Shown: one piece after another, positions 10,925 through 20,048 of the stretch
Position numbering within the stretch: the stretch's first letter is position 1
Layout of the letters: the number at the start of each line of letters is the position of its first letter
NCBI GenBank assembly: GCA_949358305.1
Contig: OX442314.1
Location: 40,494,581-40,558,580 of the forward strand
Direction of reading: 5' to 3'
Length of the DNA: 64,000 bases
DNA from: Strigamia acuminata
Taxonomy: Eukaryota > Arthropoda > Chilopoda > Geophilomorpha > Linotaeniidae
Translations under genes and position numbers: made by a program
Notes under the pieces: generated by a model
What the model saw: only the letters and a program-made list of their open reading frames with translations
Databases searched by the model: none
Told to the model about the DNA's origin: nothing

Positions 10925-11125
10925 TCGGCGGAAAAGGGAATTGAGCACGGCATAAAATGCGCGTGCCTCTACAACGGAATGTTGGCATGAAGTACGGAAA
11001 AGGGATTGAGCACGGAATTTAATGCACGTGCCCCTACAACGGAATGTTGGCATGAAGTACGGAAAAGGATTGAGCACGGAATTTAATGCACGTGCCCCTA
11101 CAACGGAATGTTGGCATGAAGCGAA
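10925..11125. repeat. Tandem repeat, three copies of 64-65 bp
   Basis: The phrase GAGCACGGAATTTAATGCAC, followed by ACAACGGAATGTTGGCATGA, occurs three times with spacing 65 and 64 bp (GAGCACGG at 10943, 11008 and 11072). The first copy is the most diverged. All copies read alike on the minus strand and generate a repetitive 103-codon ORF that I do not regard as a gene. Confidence 0.8.
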
Positions 11126-11681
11126 GCGAAGCGTAGAATATGGGCTCAAGTAAGTATCAAACAGAAAACAAAAACAAGAGCCAGTATTTCCGGTTTGCAC
11201 TGGAATATATACTCAGAGGAAAGAATGAGTGGCCATTGCTTCAATAGGAACACTGGTCACTCAGAACTGTCCAATCCTAGTAAATAGGAAGTGGATACAG
11301 GAGACACAGTCTTCTACTAGGTCTGTCCTAGGAAGTGGATACAGAGGACACATTTGAGATTAAGACTTTTGTCTTACTCTTCAAATGTAGCTCAAACACC
11401 TGTGGGTGGTGAGGGGTGACTTAATCCGTTTCAGACAGATGTTGTTATAGTTTGTATAAATCATAACACAACTGGAGAGATAAATATACAAATATATCAT
11501 ACTAATATGATATAAAGCATAGGAATAAAGTGGATTTATATAAAACCTCCAATTTCATATAAATAACACATAAACAACATGTATATTCGAATTTCCCGCT
11601 AAAAAGGGAAATAGCGACATCTAGCGGTGAACTTGGGACTAACTATGACGTCATGACCGTCACACGTCCCCCTTAATTAGG
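11126..11681 (-). mobile_element. Candidate LTR start with polypurine tract
   Basis: On the minus strand AATTAAGGGGGACG (plus 11665-11681) is followed by TGTGACGGTCATGACGTCAT starting at 11664. A purine tract followed by TG is the usual boundary before a 3' LTR. The inner ORFs at 12239-13302 lie upstream on the same strand. The far end of the LTR and a partner LTR were not found. Confidence 0.4.
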
Positions 11682-12238
11682 CTGAAGTGCAATACTTCGA
11701 CTAATTCTCAAAAAAAAAATAAGTTCACCGGAAATCATCATCGTAGTTCAACTTTTACCGTAACCGTAACCGTAACCTAAGATCAAACTAAATTCGCCGA
11801 AATTTTAATAGAACTTCAATCGAAAATGGGATGCTTCAAATGTTTTATTAAATAATTTTTTAAGTTATTCAATAATAAATGGGTTACAAAATATCAGGTT
11901 ATTATTTCAGAAATTGACATCAAACAATATTCAAAATAAACAATTGTTTTACATTCAAGCTTAGAATCTAACAATTTTTCAAAAAAATAAATCTTAATAA
12001 TTAGAAATCTCACAACGAACTGACTTAAATTCGAAAGGACTTAAAATTAACAAAATCATTTTAGACTCTTCGAACAAATAATATGAAATTCACAAACGTA
12101 ATCTGGATGTTAAAAGGTTAGTTAAAATAATTCGACAAACGAACGAACTCTTAAAATTAAGAATCAAACAAATTCAAATCTTAAATTATTGTGACGACAC
12201 GCGAATTCCGAAGAATAGCAGCAGGTCGTGTCGTAAAC
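11682..12238. other. AT-rich noncoding
   Basis: No ORF. A short CCGTAA tandem (four units near 11755-11780) was seen. It lies between the ORF pair and the polypurine tract and would be the 3' untranslated part of the putative element. Confidence 0.35.
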
Positions 12239-12957
12239 CTACTTTTTGTCTTCGTCACGACTATATGTCGGACGCTCCGCATCTTCGTTCGACTTGGGTT
12301 CGGGTTCGAAAAGAACCACGTCACGAATCGAATTTGAGCTTTCCACGGCCTCGGGTACCGGGGGATCCGATTTTACTTCGATGACTGGTGGCAACTCCAT
12401 CAAATCACGAGGGATCTCGTGTTGTTTTGATCCCATTTCGTAAACGGATAACGGTGTGGGTAGAGGTCGAGACCACCCAGCATCGATGATGTCGTCCAAA
12501 TCTGGAGTGATTTGGTTGATCATGCGGTACCAGATGTGTTCCAACACCTTGAATTCTTCAGTGCGTTGACGGTTCAGAACCCATCTCATTATCATGAGTG
12601 GGACATTGAAGTTTGGTGCTTTTTCAGCTCGAATCGAGTGTGAAATTGACTTGGCCGCTTCGATGAGCATGGGCAAATAATGGTCCATCTCTTGGTGGGC
12701 CCGCTCGACGTTGGATACCTCTTGCAGTGGCAAGTAAGGTGACACCATCAAGACTTTGGTGATCACGTTCTCCTTCAGAGCAATGTGGATGGGTTGGCCT
12801 GATTGAGGAGGTGATGGCTCGGTGGCGGTATACGCATCCGACCACAAGAGAGGAAGCTTATCTACCGCGGACTCGAAAGGCGGCGGAAGAGTAATGGTAC
12901 GCGGGTGAGACGGGGCTACCGAAGTAACAGAGCTCACTGGATACTTACTCGCGCTCG
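12239..12957 (-). CDS. Unrecognised protein, C-terminal ORF of a pair
   Basis: A minus-strand frame, open from upstream of 12937 (no ATG at the start) to a stop at 12239. It has a Pro/Ser-rich lead-in, a helical middle (YLPMLIEAAKSISHSIRAE, then VPLMIMRWVLNRQRTEEF) and an acidic tail ending RDEDKK. The frame continues 5' of the first Ser-Ser-Val as KYPVSSVTSVAPSH and overlaps the end of the 12958-13302 ORF in a different frame. The pair could be one protein joined by frameshift, mutation or a missed intron. I do not recognise the family. Codon use looks coding, and the CpG content is higher than in the flanks. Confidence 0.4.
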
Positions 12958-13302
12958 TTACAATCGCAGAAGTATGAGGTTCTGGCTGTTTCTCGGTGAA
13001 ACCACCGTAAGGTGTGGTGTGTTCACTGGATTCATCTCTTCGGGTGAGATGAGAATGGCCTCATCGTCATCCTTGAGAATCAACTTGCATGATTTGCAGA
13101 TCACCCACGGCTTAGTAATTGGGGTGGAAAGTCCCTTAACCACGAACGGTGCTGCGTCGTAATTCCAGGGATTATTCGCGAAGCGGCGCTTTGAACCTCC
13201 GCAATTACTGCACACTACAGCATGAATCCCTGCAACGATTGCGGTGTTCCAGCCGCAACCGTTGCACAACGGACAAGGAACTTCATTTCCCTTAAGGATC
13301 AA
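12958..13302 (-). CDS. Unrecognised Cys-rich protein, N-terminal ORF of a pair
   Basis: A minus-strand ORF of 114 codons with a zinc-ribbon-like pattern: VPCPLCNGCGWN (C-x2-C-x2-C), then VVCSNCGG (C-x2-C) and later VICKSCKLIL (C-x2-C). These could bind one or two zinc ions. Its 3' end overlaps the frame of 12239-12957. Upstream it runs into a Mutator-like fragment on the opposite strand (13362), so it is probably 5'-truncated. It may be part of an LTR element whose polypurine tract lies at 11665-11681. Confidence 0.4.
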   Translation of the reverse strand: MILKGNEVPCPLCNGCGWNTAIVAGIHAVVCSNCGGSKRRFANNPWNYDAAPFVVKGLSTPITKPWVICKSCKLILKDDDEAILISPEEMNPVNTPHLTVVSPRNSQNLILLRL

Positions 13303-13361
13303 ACAGCTAGCCTTCTAGCTAGCCTCTTTTCTATACGCCATGAACGTCGCACGAACGTCCA

Positions 13362-13740
13362 CGAGAACGAATGGATGATTATCCACATGGTTATGGCGTT
13401 GCCGTTATTGAAGGCTGATCTGATTCCAGAGGGTTTTGCTATCGTCAAAGCGGAGTGGGCTTCAGTTAAGGACCGATTTCCAGAAGCCAGTGCGATTGAC
13501 AAGTTCCTTGAGTATACAGATAGGTATTAGCTGCAAACGGTGGGTAAGGATAGATTAACTGTGTACCGTTTGCCGCATCGGAATAACAACGCTCTGGAGT
13601 CTTGGCATGCCCAGGCACCGAAGCATCTAAATCGACGTGTAGCGGTGAATTGTATGAATCAGCTACAAACGGGGGCTCGGTTGCATGTTCGTAAACCACA
13701 GTACTGTACATTGGCTACAACAAATGCATCGAGGAACTGA
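13362..13740 (+). pseudogene. MULE-like transposase, C-terminal fragment
   Basis: The plus strand reads WMIIHMVMALPLLKADLIPE, GFAIVKAEW, FLEYTDRY, then a stop where a Trp is expected, then YRLPHRNNNALESWHAQAPK and HLNRRV. The pattern 'MALPLLP ... GF ... FL.Y...W ... RTNN..E.WH..L' is common in MULE transposases of arthropods. The TAG inside it and the lack of upstream exons show a dead fragment. Confidence 0.5.
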
Positions 13741-13811
13741 CGACAGATTTGGATTGCGGCGTCCGCGGAGTAGTAGAGTTTCTGGAAGATAAGGTGGAGC
13801 CCTGCTGCTTG

Positions 13812-14190
13812 GCTTGCAGACAAGTCATTAGTACTATGTATAAAATGTTTTAGCCAGGGGAAAAAGGGCTGGAAATGTAAGGGCTGGCAAATTACAATTA
13901 ATTAGTTCATTTAATGTTATCAGGGAATAAAGGGCTAAAACTTAAAGTCTTGGCACATATTAAATAATCACTTTATTAATTTGGTGCACAGCGTTGCCAG
14001 CGTCTAGGGCTGCCAGCGTTTATATTTTTAGATTTTCGTAAAGATTTTTTTTTTTTTGCCAGCTTCTCCTGTTTTTTAGCGTTGTATATATTTAATTAAA
14101 AATGGAATATATTGTATCCCATGCCAGCCTTCTATTTGCCAGCGTTGCTGGTGCCAGCCTTTTATTTGCCAGCGTTTCAGTTTGCCGGCG
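13812..14190. repeat. GCTGGCAA-motif array, left block
   Basis: The block starts at CTTGCAGACAAGTCATT, which recurs as CTTGCAGGCAAGTCATT at 14888. GGGCTGGCAAATTA follows, and then several copies in the opposite orientation (TTGCCAGCGT, GCTGCCAGCGTTTA, ATGCCAGCCTTCTATTTGCC and others) up to about 14190. About ten copies of the core, spaced irregularly, lie 3' of the gene at 14275-14769. Confidence 0.65.
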
Positions 14191-14274
14191 TGTTGCATTC
14201 CCGCGTTCGTTGTTACGTGATGCCAAACGGCTCCAATCATCTCTCCGGTGTCTTCCTAGAAGGAAATTGCACAA

Positions 14275-14769
14275 TTAAACTTTGTAAATTATGAATGCCG
14301 GTACACTTACAAATGAAATAACTTGACCACAGTTTGGAGTTTGGCACCGCGCTAACAGCGTAACGAAATACGGAACCACTAGTAGCTCTAGTTCCACGGC
14401 AGGAGGGATGACCGTATGGCAGCCAGTGCATCTAAAAAAAAGAAGAAATATTATTACCGAATATTGTTTGTTTATTATTTAATTCGAAGTTTACCTGATA
14501 GCCCGTTCGAACACAAAATGTCCCGCGAGGTATGAGAGATATACAAACCTGACGTGCTCGCGTAACACGTGCAGGTCCCAAAGATTTACAATTTGTGTTT
14601 GGTGCATTATTCTACGTTGGTAGACCCACCAAACACCCCAATCCCAATGGTCATCGTTTTCCGCCCACGGGTCGTGGAAGTGATGGAACATTTGTAGTAA
14701 ACGTAGCTCCCATTCGCGATTCACGAAAGGTAGTAATTGTGTCAAATCGTTTATTACGGTGTCCTCCAT
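14275..14769 (-). CDS. Two-exon gene of unknown function, Cys-pair protein
   Basis: On the minus strand an ATG at 14769 opens a 275-bp exon that ends at the donor CAG|GTAAAC (14495). A 63-nt intron closes at TTTTTTTAG, and exon 2 (14431-14275) continues in frame to a TAA, giving 143 residues. The N-terminal half is rich in Trp and His (FHHFHDPWAENDDHWDWGVW). Exon 2 starts IRCTGCHTVIPPAVE and later has LLARCQTPNCGQVISF, so CxxC and CxxxxC pairs could hold one zinc. The exact phase match and the intron length like that of host genes argue for a real gene. I do not recognise it. It sits between inverted GCTGGCAA arrays, so it could be carried by an unknown mobile element. Confidence 0.5.
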
Positions 14770-14885
14770 TGTTTTCGTTCAACCTTGGTTGGCTTTGCAA
14801 AGTTTGTGGTCACACTAAAAAGTGATCACCGATTCTGCGCAGAATGAGATCCAAAAGCTTGGTGTGAACATGGTATAACTGCCTG

Positions 14886-15352
14886 TCTTGCAGGCAAGTC
14901 ATTCTTCAAAAAATAAAAAAAAAAACGCTGAAAATAAAAACGCTGGCAAATTAGTTTAAGGCACATTTATTTATTCATTTATTATTAGTATTATATTATT
15001 ATTATTATTTAATTACTTCAATTTATTGCACGCTCAAAACAGTCAACGCTGGCACCAATAAACGCTGGCAACAATAAACGCTGGCAACAACAGAAGCTGG
15101 CAAAATATTATTTAAAAAAAATAATAATAATAACAAAATCACGCTAAATCAAGAAAAGCTGGCGAATTTGAACGCTGGCAAAACCACGACCCATAAATTC
15201 AATTTATTATTTCATTTTAAAATATTAAAAGAGGCTGAAATATAAAAGGCTGGCAAATGGAAGGCTGACACTGCCAGAGGCTGGCACAATATAATTCAAC
15301 AAACTGAAAATAAAAAGTAGGAAATGAGGCTAAAACAGAAGAGGTTAAACAA
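14886..15352. repeat. GCTGGCAA-motif array, right block
   Basis: About fifteen copies of AACGCTGGCAA, AAAGGCTGGCAAA and close variants, all in the plus orientation, with A-rich spacers of roughly 8-25 bp. It begins with CTTGCAGGCAAGTCATT (compare 13812). An ATT/TTA microsatellite lies at 14985-15010. The last copies run up to the stop codon of the ORF at 15353. Confidence 0.7.
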
Positions 15353-16221
15353 TTAAAAGGCTGGCAACACCCCGACCCGGCTAATCACTTGATAAAATTT
15401 TCCTATTTCCATCTTTAGACGTTTTAACTGAAGGTATTCCACTTGATTATTTCTTAGGAGTTTTATAACAAGTTGCTTTTCGAATTTTGTTGATATTTTA
15501 ACTGTTAATTGATGATATTTGATTTTGCTAAATTCTTCGTGCTTTCTTATTAATTGTAGAAATTCTAAACTAGCTTCGCATGTACAGAATTCCAGGTGAC
15601 ACGATTCACAATTTGATGATGCGGCAAAGCGTAAACATTCCTCTAACGATCCTTCAAACGGAATTTGGGATGAAAGCATTTCTCTAGCTTGACAGGCTTT
15701 TGAGAAAACTGTGAATTTTGTATCGGGATTTAATTTGAACGTAATTAGCAGACGAGTCCTAACTTCATCTGCAAACATTTCTGATTTTGTTTCTTTGTCA
15801 ACTTCAATTAATCTAATTTTTCCGCAATTAATGCCGTATTTTAACATTTCTCTACTTATCTTTTCATTTGTTTGAACGGAGGCTGGTATAGAAATAGGAA
15901 TAAATTTTTTTAGAAGTTTAGAGTTTTGAATATTGATTGGCGAGCATTCTGATAGAAGCATGGGAAGAAAATTGCAAAAGTGAGTGAACCACATCTTGTA
16001 GGAATCGACGACGGACAACAAGGAATCTAATTCACTCTCCATTAGACTTGCGAGCACAGGCAATATTCCACCAGTTTTGAAGAAATGATTCATAACCAAT
16101 TTAAAATTGTTTTCCATCATTGCAGATTTCTTAGTATTTATTTCAATCCACAAAGCAAACGCAGCAGCGAATTCGATAATAGATAGATGGAAAACTTCGT
16201 AATGATCTGTTCTACCATCAA
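15353..16221 (-). CDS. Unrecognised 290-residue ORF, 5' end missing
   Basis: A long minus-strand frame, uninterrupted from the junction at about 16222 to a stop at 15353. It encodes a soluble, mostly helical protein: HYEVFHLSIIEFAAAFALWI near the start, a middle with NSKLLKKFIPISIPASVQ, a Cys-rich patch SSNCESCHLEFCTCEASLEF, and a Lys-rich end. The frame opens directly behind CAGACAG|GTTACG, which is both the break in a Gypsy pol fragment and a plausible splice acceptor. So this may be the last exon of a host gene with a retroelement in the preceding intron. No family is recognised. Confidence 0.45.
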
Positions 16222-16571
16222 ACGTAACCTGTCTGGGCCACAGGCGCCACACTCTCGTCCACGTGAAGATGTATTTGATATTCTTTCAATTTTCCCACCC
16301 CCTGGAAAAGTTTCCGGTATTGACGCTTGATTTCCTCCTCTAATGACGTTTTCGTGATGTTATTCACCGTCCTAACTATATCCAATTGTTTTGCAGTCTT
16401 ATAATTTAATAAGGAATCCCCCGGACGATCCACGACATATGCTGTTGTTTTCACACTTTTCCCCTCCCATTGCAACACCAGTTCGACGCGTCCCAAGAGC
16501 GGCAAAGGCTCCGACGACCCGTACGTCATCAATCTAGCCTGGCTTGCCTGCAATATCGGTTGAAATTTCAT
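16222..16571 (-). pseudogene. Gypsy pol fragment (end of protease to start of reverse transcriptase)
   Basis: The minus-strand ORF reads GRVELVLQWEGKS, DSLLNYKTAKQLDIV, then LFQGVGKLKEYQIHLHVDES and VAPVAQ. These are the protease tail and the lead-in to reverse transcriptase in K02A2.6/Mag-type Gypsy elements. It stops before the RT core. It is probably part of the same element as the gag and LTR at 17088-17564, with an internal deletion and a MITE between them. Confidence 0.7.
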
Positions 16572-16581
16572 GTTCCTGTAG

Positions 16582-16809
16582 AAAAAAAGGTTTGAAATGT
16601 TAGTCTACTCAGCTTTGTAACCTAAAACTGTCATGTGGAATGTATTCCCAAAATAAATTATTTCCTTTCTTTTGTGTTTCCTCTCTTCTACTTACAAGTA
16701 TGACCGAATAAAGTGTCCTAATTGAGGATTAGCTTGGTTGCCTCAATAGTTTTAGGTTACAAAGCTGAGTTACAAAGCTGAGTAGACCAATGTTTCAAAC
16801 CTTTTTTTC
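16582..16809. mobile_element. MITE-like hairpin element
   Basis: The left arm AAAAAAAGGTTTGAAATGTT, then CTACTCAGCTTTGTAACCTAA (16582-16628), is answered by the reverse complement at 16748-16809. The right arm carries an extra internal duplication of about 13 bp (GTTACAAAGCTGA). About 120 bp lies between the arms. It interrupts the decayed Gypsy element. Confidence 0.65.
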
Positions 16810-17087
16810 TCAAAACTTTTCAGTAAGAGATAATTTTCTTAAGAACAGTTCTAGACTAATTATATCGTGCTCTACAACTTTGCAATCGACATTTTTTGCG
16901 TAGCATTGTTGGTTTAAAGGTTACGAGTTTCAAAACAGTGATGCAACAATGTCACATGAATTTAACATGTTTCATTGAATTTGTCACATGTCATTTACTT
17001 AAATTCATAATCAAAATTTTTTTTTGAATTAACATGATTATGAAATAATTCACCTGGTAGGTATTCGGCGAGACACCCTGTATAGTA

Positions 17088-17305
17088 AACACTTCCTCAC
17101 CTGCCTGGTGCAATAATGTCGCCATTTTCTAACTATCGTCCGTGATTCCCGCCGCTATCATATAAATTTCCAATCTACTCAACCATCTCGTCCATCTCTG
17201 CGACTGTGTTGTCGTCTCACCATGCACATCAAACGGCGGAATGCCGGTCGTTTGTATAAAACTTGCCACGCCCATCATCGCTGCGGCCTTCGTTTCATCC
17301 GCCAT
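17088..17305 (-). pseudogene. Gypsy gag N-terminus, truncated
   Basis: A minus-strand ATG at 17305 starts MADETKAAAMMGVASF, TGIPPFDVHGETTTQSQRW and TRWLSRLEIYMIAAGI, which is the start of a Mag-type gag. A stop follows the DDS, then MATLLHQAGEEVF. The frame is lost at about 17088, where TATACAGGGTGTCTCGCCG marks the start of other repeat sequence. It lies just inside the LTR and primer-binding site. Confidence 0.65.
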
Positions 17306-17410
17306 GACACCTTCTCACTATTGCAACGCCACACAATCACCAGTCTCGACAAACACACGTATAATCCTCTCAACAATCACTGTATCATATCATATCCCAC
17401 ACGCACATTT

Positions 17411-17426
17411 TTTACCTCGTCGCCAA
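17411..17426 (-). promoter_or_regulatory. Primer-binding site of the Gypsy element
   Basis: The minus strand reads TTGGCGACGAGGTAA directly after the LTR end ATTACA. ATTGGCGACGAGG at this place is characteristic of K02A2.6/Mag-type Gypsy elements. Confidence 0.6.
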
Positions 17427-17564
17427 TGTAATAGTGTGAAATGAAAGACCTCTACTCCATTTGGTTGCTCGTTAACAAGTGACTTTATTCTCTCTCTCTC
17501 TCTAAATGGCCTTGTCAATGACCTTGACATCTAACGCCCTCTCGTGGGCTATTGCAACACTACA
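17427..17564 (-). mobile_element. Gypsy 5' LTR (138 bp)
   Basis: On the minus strand it begins TGTAGTGTTGCAATAGCCC and ends CACTATTACA, with TG...CA ends, a GA microsatellite and AATAAAG inside. The primer-binding site and gag follow on the same strand. The 3' LTR is not present in the window. Confidence 0.65.
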
Positions 17565-18980
17565 AATATGAAAAAAGAAATGATTCTAACCATCTTATGG
17601 AGTCAGGTTGTAAAATGAAATGTATTTGCTATACGTGTACGTGCATTGATGACTTTGGCTTCATTCTTCAGATTAGTAAATCCATTGCCAGAAAAATAGT
17701 CTCCTTTCTGCTCTAATTGAATATTTCCCCTCTCACCTTTGATTTCACAAATCTGTTTCCTTTTAAGCCAAAATTTCATGTTCGGTAATACAAGCCAACA
17801 GTCAAATTATTCATTTTCATAGAAATCTGTTTGTGTGCTGTGTTGAACTAGATTAAAAACATGTATCCATGTTACTGCTAAATTCCACCTACCGGTATAT
17901 TTAGTTTGTGTGAGTCAATGCTGTGGCATATAAACAGGAAGTGGAAGTGCACTTCAAGAGTTGAAACGTCTCTGGTGGCAAAATGAGAAGTCAATTTGAC
18001 TGATAAGGCCAAAAATATTTGTTTGCGTGCTTTTAGATGTTTAGCTTTGCCGCTCATGAGCTCAAACGAGCAGCCGTACGGCCTGTAGCTTCAGTTTTAG
18101 TTAATAGCAAGTGAAATTTAACTTTAGTGGCGCTTTACAGGAAATAATAATGCGTAGAAATTTGGGAATTTGTCTTTAAAAGCAACAAAAAATTATTTTT
18201 TATCCATTTAGGGATGTGCATTTATAAATTTTAAGACTAGATTTTTATACATAAAAATTACTTTGTATGACACACCAAATACTATAGTAGCTGAATTAGA
18301 GTCATTTGATTTGCCAAATGACATCAGTCTTAGCACTAAGGATTTGCACATGCTCAATTATAATAAGATATAATTATAATTATAATTATGATTGAAAATG
18401 TAGAATTATAAAAGATAAAAATGTTTTAATGTTTTAATGGTTTGATGGGTCTGTAATTAATTCCAATGAACCTTAATTTGAAATAATAAAAAATAGATAA
18501 TACTGTAAATAGTTACATGAGATAATTTCGATCATATTATAATGAATAATGATGTGACGTTTTTGCAATTAAGAGTGATTGAAATACAAAACGTGTGTAT
18601 ATTTGTAATATTGTAGTATATTAAACTGTGTTATAGAATAACCTTTAACGAATTCCATCATGTAATCAATAAAATAAATAAAATAAAAAATTACCGTATT
18701 TGACAACTATTTGTTGGACCCTTTACGTACATACGTAGTCTAGTCTGCTCTAAGTTGCATTGGGAAGAGTGAAAACAATTTTTTGAGTCGATTACTTCGA
18801 ACTAGTCGTATTTAAATAAGCACTTGAGTTGTTTTCCTCAAGTGGCGCATCGCTCACAAGTCAGCCATTTATTACGGGGATGGCTTGTCGTCACTCGACA
18901 ATAATTACACGCGATGACAAGCGCGCCGCATTGAATTGTTACCCCATCTTGGTAAAAAAAAATTGAACCCTCTAAATTGC
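17565..18980. other. Intergenic, no gene recognised
   Basis: AT-rich. It includes a TAATTA microsatellite region at 18355-18400. No long ORF. The last 150 bases before 18981 would hold the promoter of the gene at 18981, but no TATA box or initiator stands out. Confidence 0.4.
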
Positions 18981-19605
18981 ATGGAGTTATTAAATACAAG
19001 TCGCAAAACGTTTGGATCTTGCGTCAAAACCCTCAAATCCATAGTCCACAAGGTCGCGGCGACCAGCTATGAGGCCGTGCTGCTGATCACGAGCGAACAC
19101 CAAAACTCCGACAGTAAAATGCGAACAAATGTGGTAAATAAGTCGAAAGAATTTGCAAAAAAATTGAAATAATCGATTGTTACGTACTTGGTAGGACGCA
19201 GAGCCGGAAGTGTTTTCGGAGGAAGTGCTCAGTTGGAGAGCAGCGGTCGCCGAGAGGAAACCGGTGGCGAGTTGCAGCCGCAGTTACTCGGTGGCGCCGT
19301 ACGAGGATTCGAACCCTGGCCCGAGCCCTGGCCCGGCGCAGGTGGAGGTGATGCCGGTGTTTAGGGCGAGCGGTAGCAGCGGCGTGAAGCGGGATCGCTT
19401 TCCTGCAACGGCGCACACGACGACTCGAAAGAAGCCGGTTCGGCACAAGCTGGAGCGGCGGATATCGCCCAATGTGGTGGCGACTGGCTGCGCTCGATCG
19501 CCGGCCATCCTCACGAGCAATCACCAGATATGGCAACATTTGATCGAGAACACTGAACAACAGATCGATGCGACTAAGACCTCTCTGAATCTTTTGGTTA
19601 ATTAA
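18981..19605 (+). CDS. Two-exon gene of unknown function
   Basis: Exon 1 runs from ATG 18981 to 19133 (donor GTG|GTAAAT) and exon 2 from 19195 (acceptor TTGGTAG|GAC) to a TAA at 19605. Both junctions are phase 0, the intron is 61 nt, and the product is 187 residues. Exon 1 gives a basic helical start (FGSCVKTLKSIVHKVAATSY). Exon 2 begins DAEPEVFSEEVLSWRAAVAE, passes a Pro-rich stretch (EDSNPGPSPGPAQVE), a basic stretch, and ends IWQHLIENTEQQIDATKTSL. No known domain was recognised. The G+C-rich exon 2 in AT-rich surroundings, the intron size and AATAAA at 19674 support a host gene. Further 5' exons cannot be excluded. Confidence 0.5.
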
Positions 19606-19673
19606 TTTCTTTCTGCGGATTTCATTTTTCACTTTTAAATGAGAATCTGGAAATTATTCTTTTATTTTCGGTT

Positions 19674-19679
19674 AATAAA
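19674..19679 (+). terminator. Polyadenylation signal of 18981-19605
   Basis: AATAAA 69 bases after the stop codon. Confidence 0.4.
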
Positions 19680-20048
19680 TTATCTTGTTTGGATTTCAAT
19701 TTCTTTTTCTTCTTCTTTTCGCGATTTATCGAGTGGTTCCGTCTACATATTCTTCTACATTTTCATCTGATTTTCCAAATTGCCAAGTTACCAAGTTGCA
19801 GTGTAAATGTGTAAATGTATAAATGCGTAGTTTTTCATGCAATGTAACAAAGGTGTCGCTTGCACACGCAACAAATGCGTGCCACGATCATGATGCACGA
19901 TTGTCGCATCATTCGCTTTGGAAGTAGAAAGAAACTGATGGATTGTTCCTTTTCTACGACAACTAACCCTCGTTAACGTCGTTTTTAAAAACCGCCAGAA
20001 GAAAAAATTGTGTATAGTTTGATTGAACGAGAAGAAACAAATCCAACC

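Noticed and set aside
10889-11200. 103-codon minus ORF as a gene
   Set aside because: It is generated by the 64-65-bp tandem repeat and has no domain.
11750-11780. Telomere-type repeat
   Set aside because: Only about four CCGTAA units, interstitial, and not the TTAGG unit expected for arthropods.
19180-19632. 150-codon Arg/His-rich minus ORF
   Set aside because: It mirrors exon 2 of the 18981-19605 gene, which has splice and stop support.
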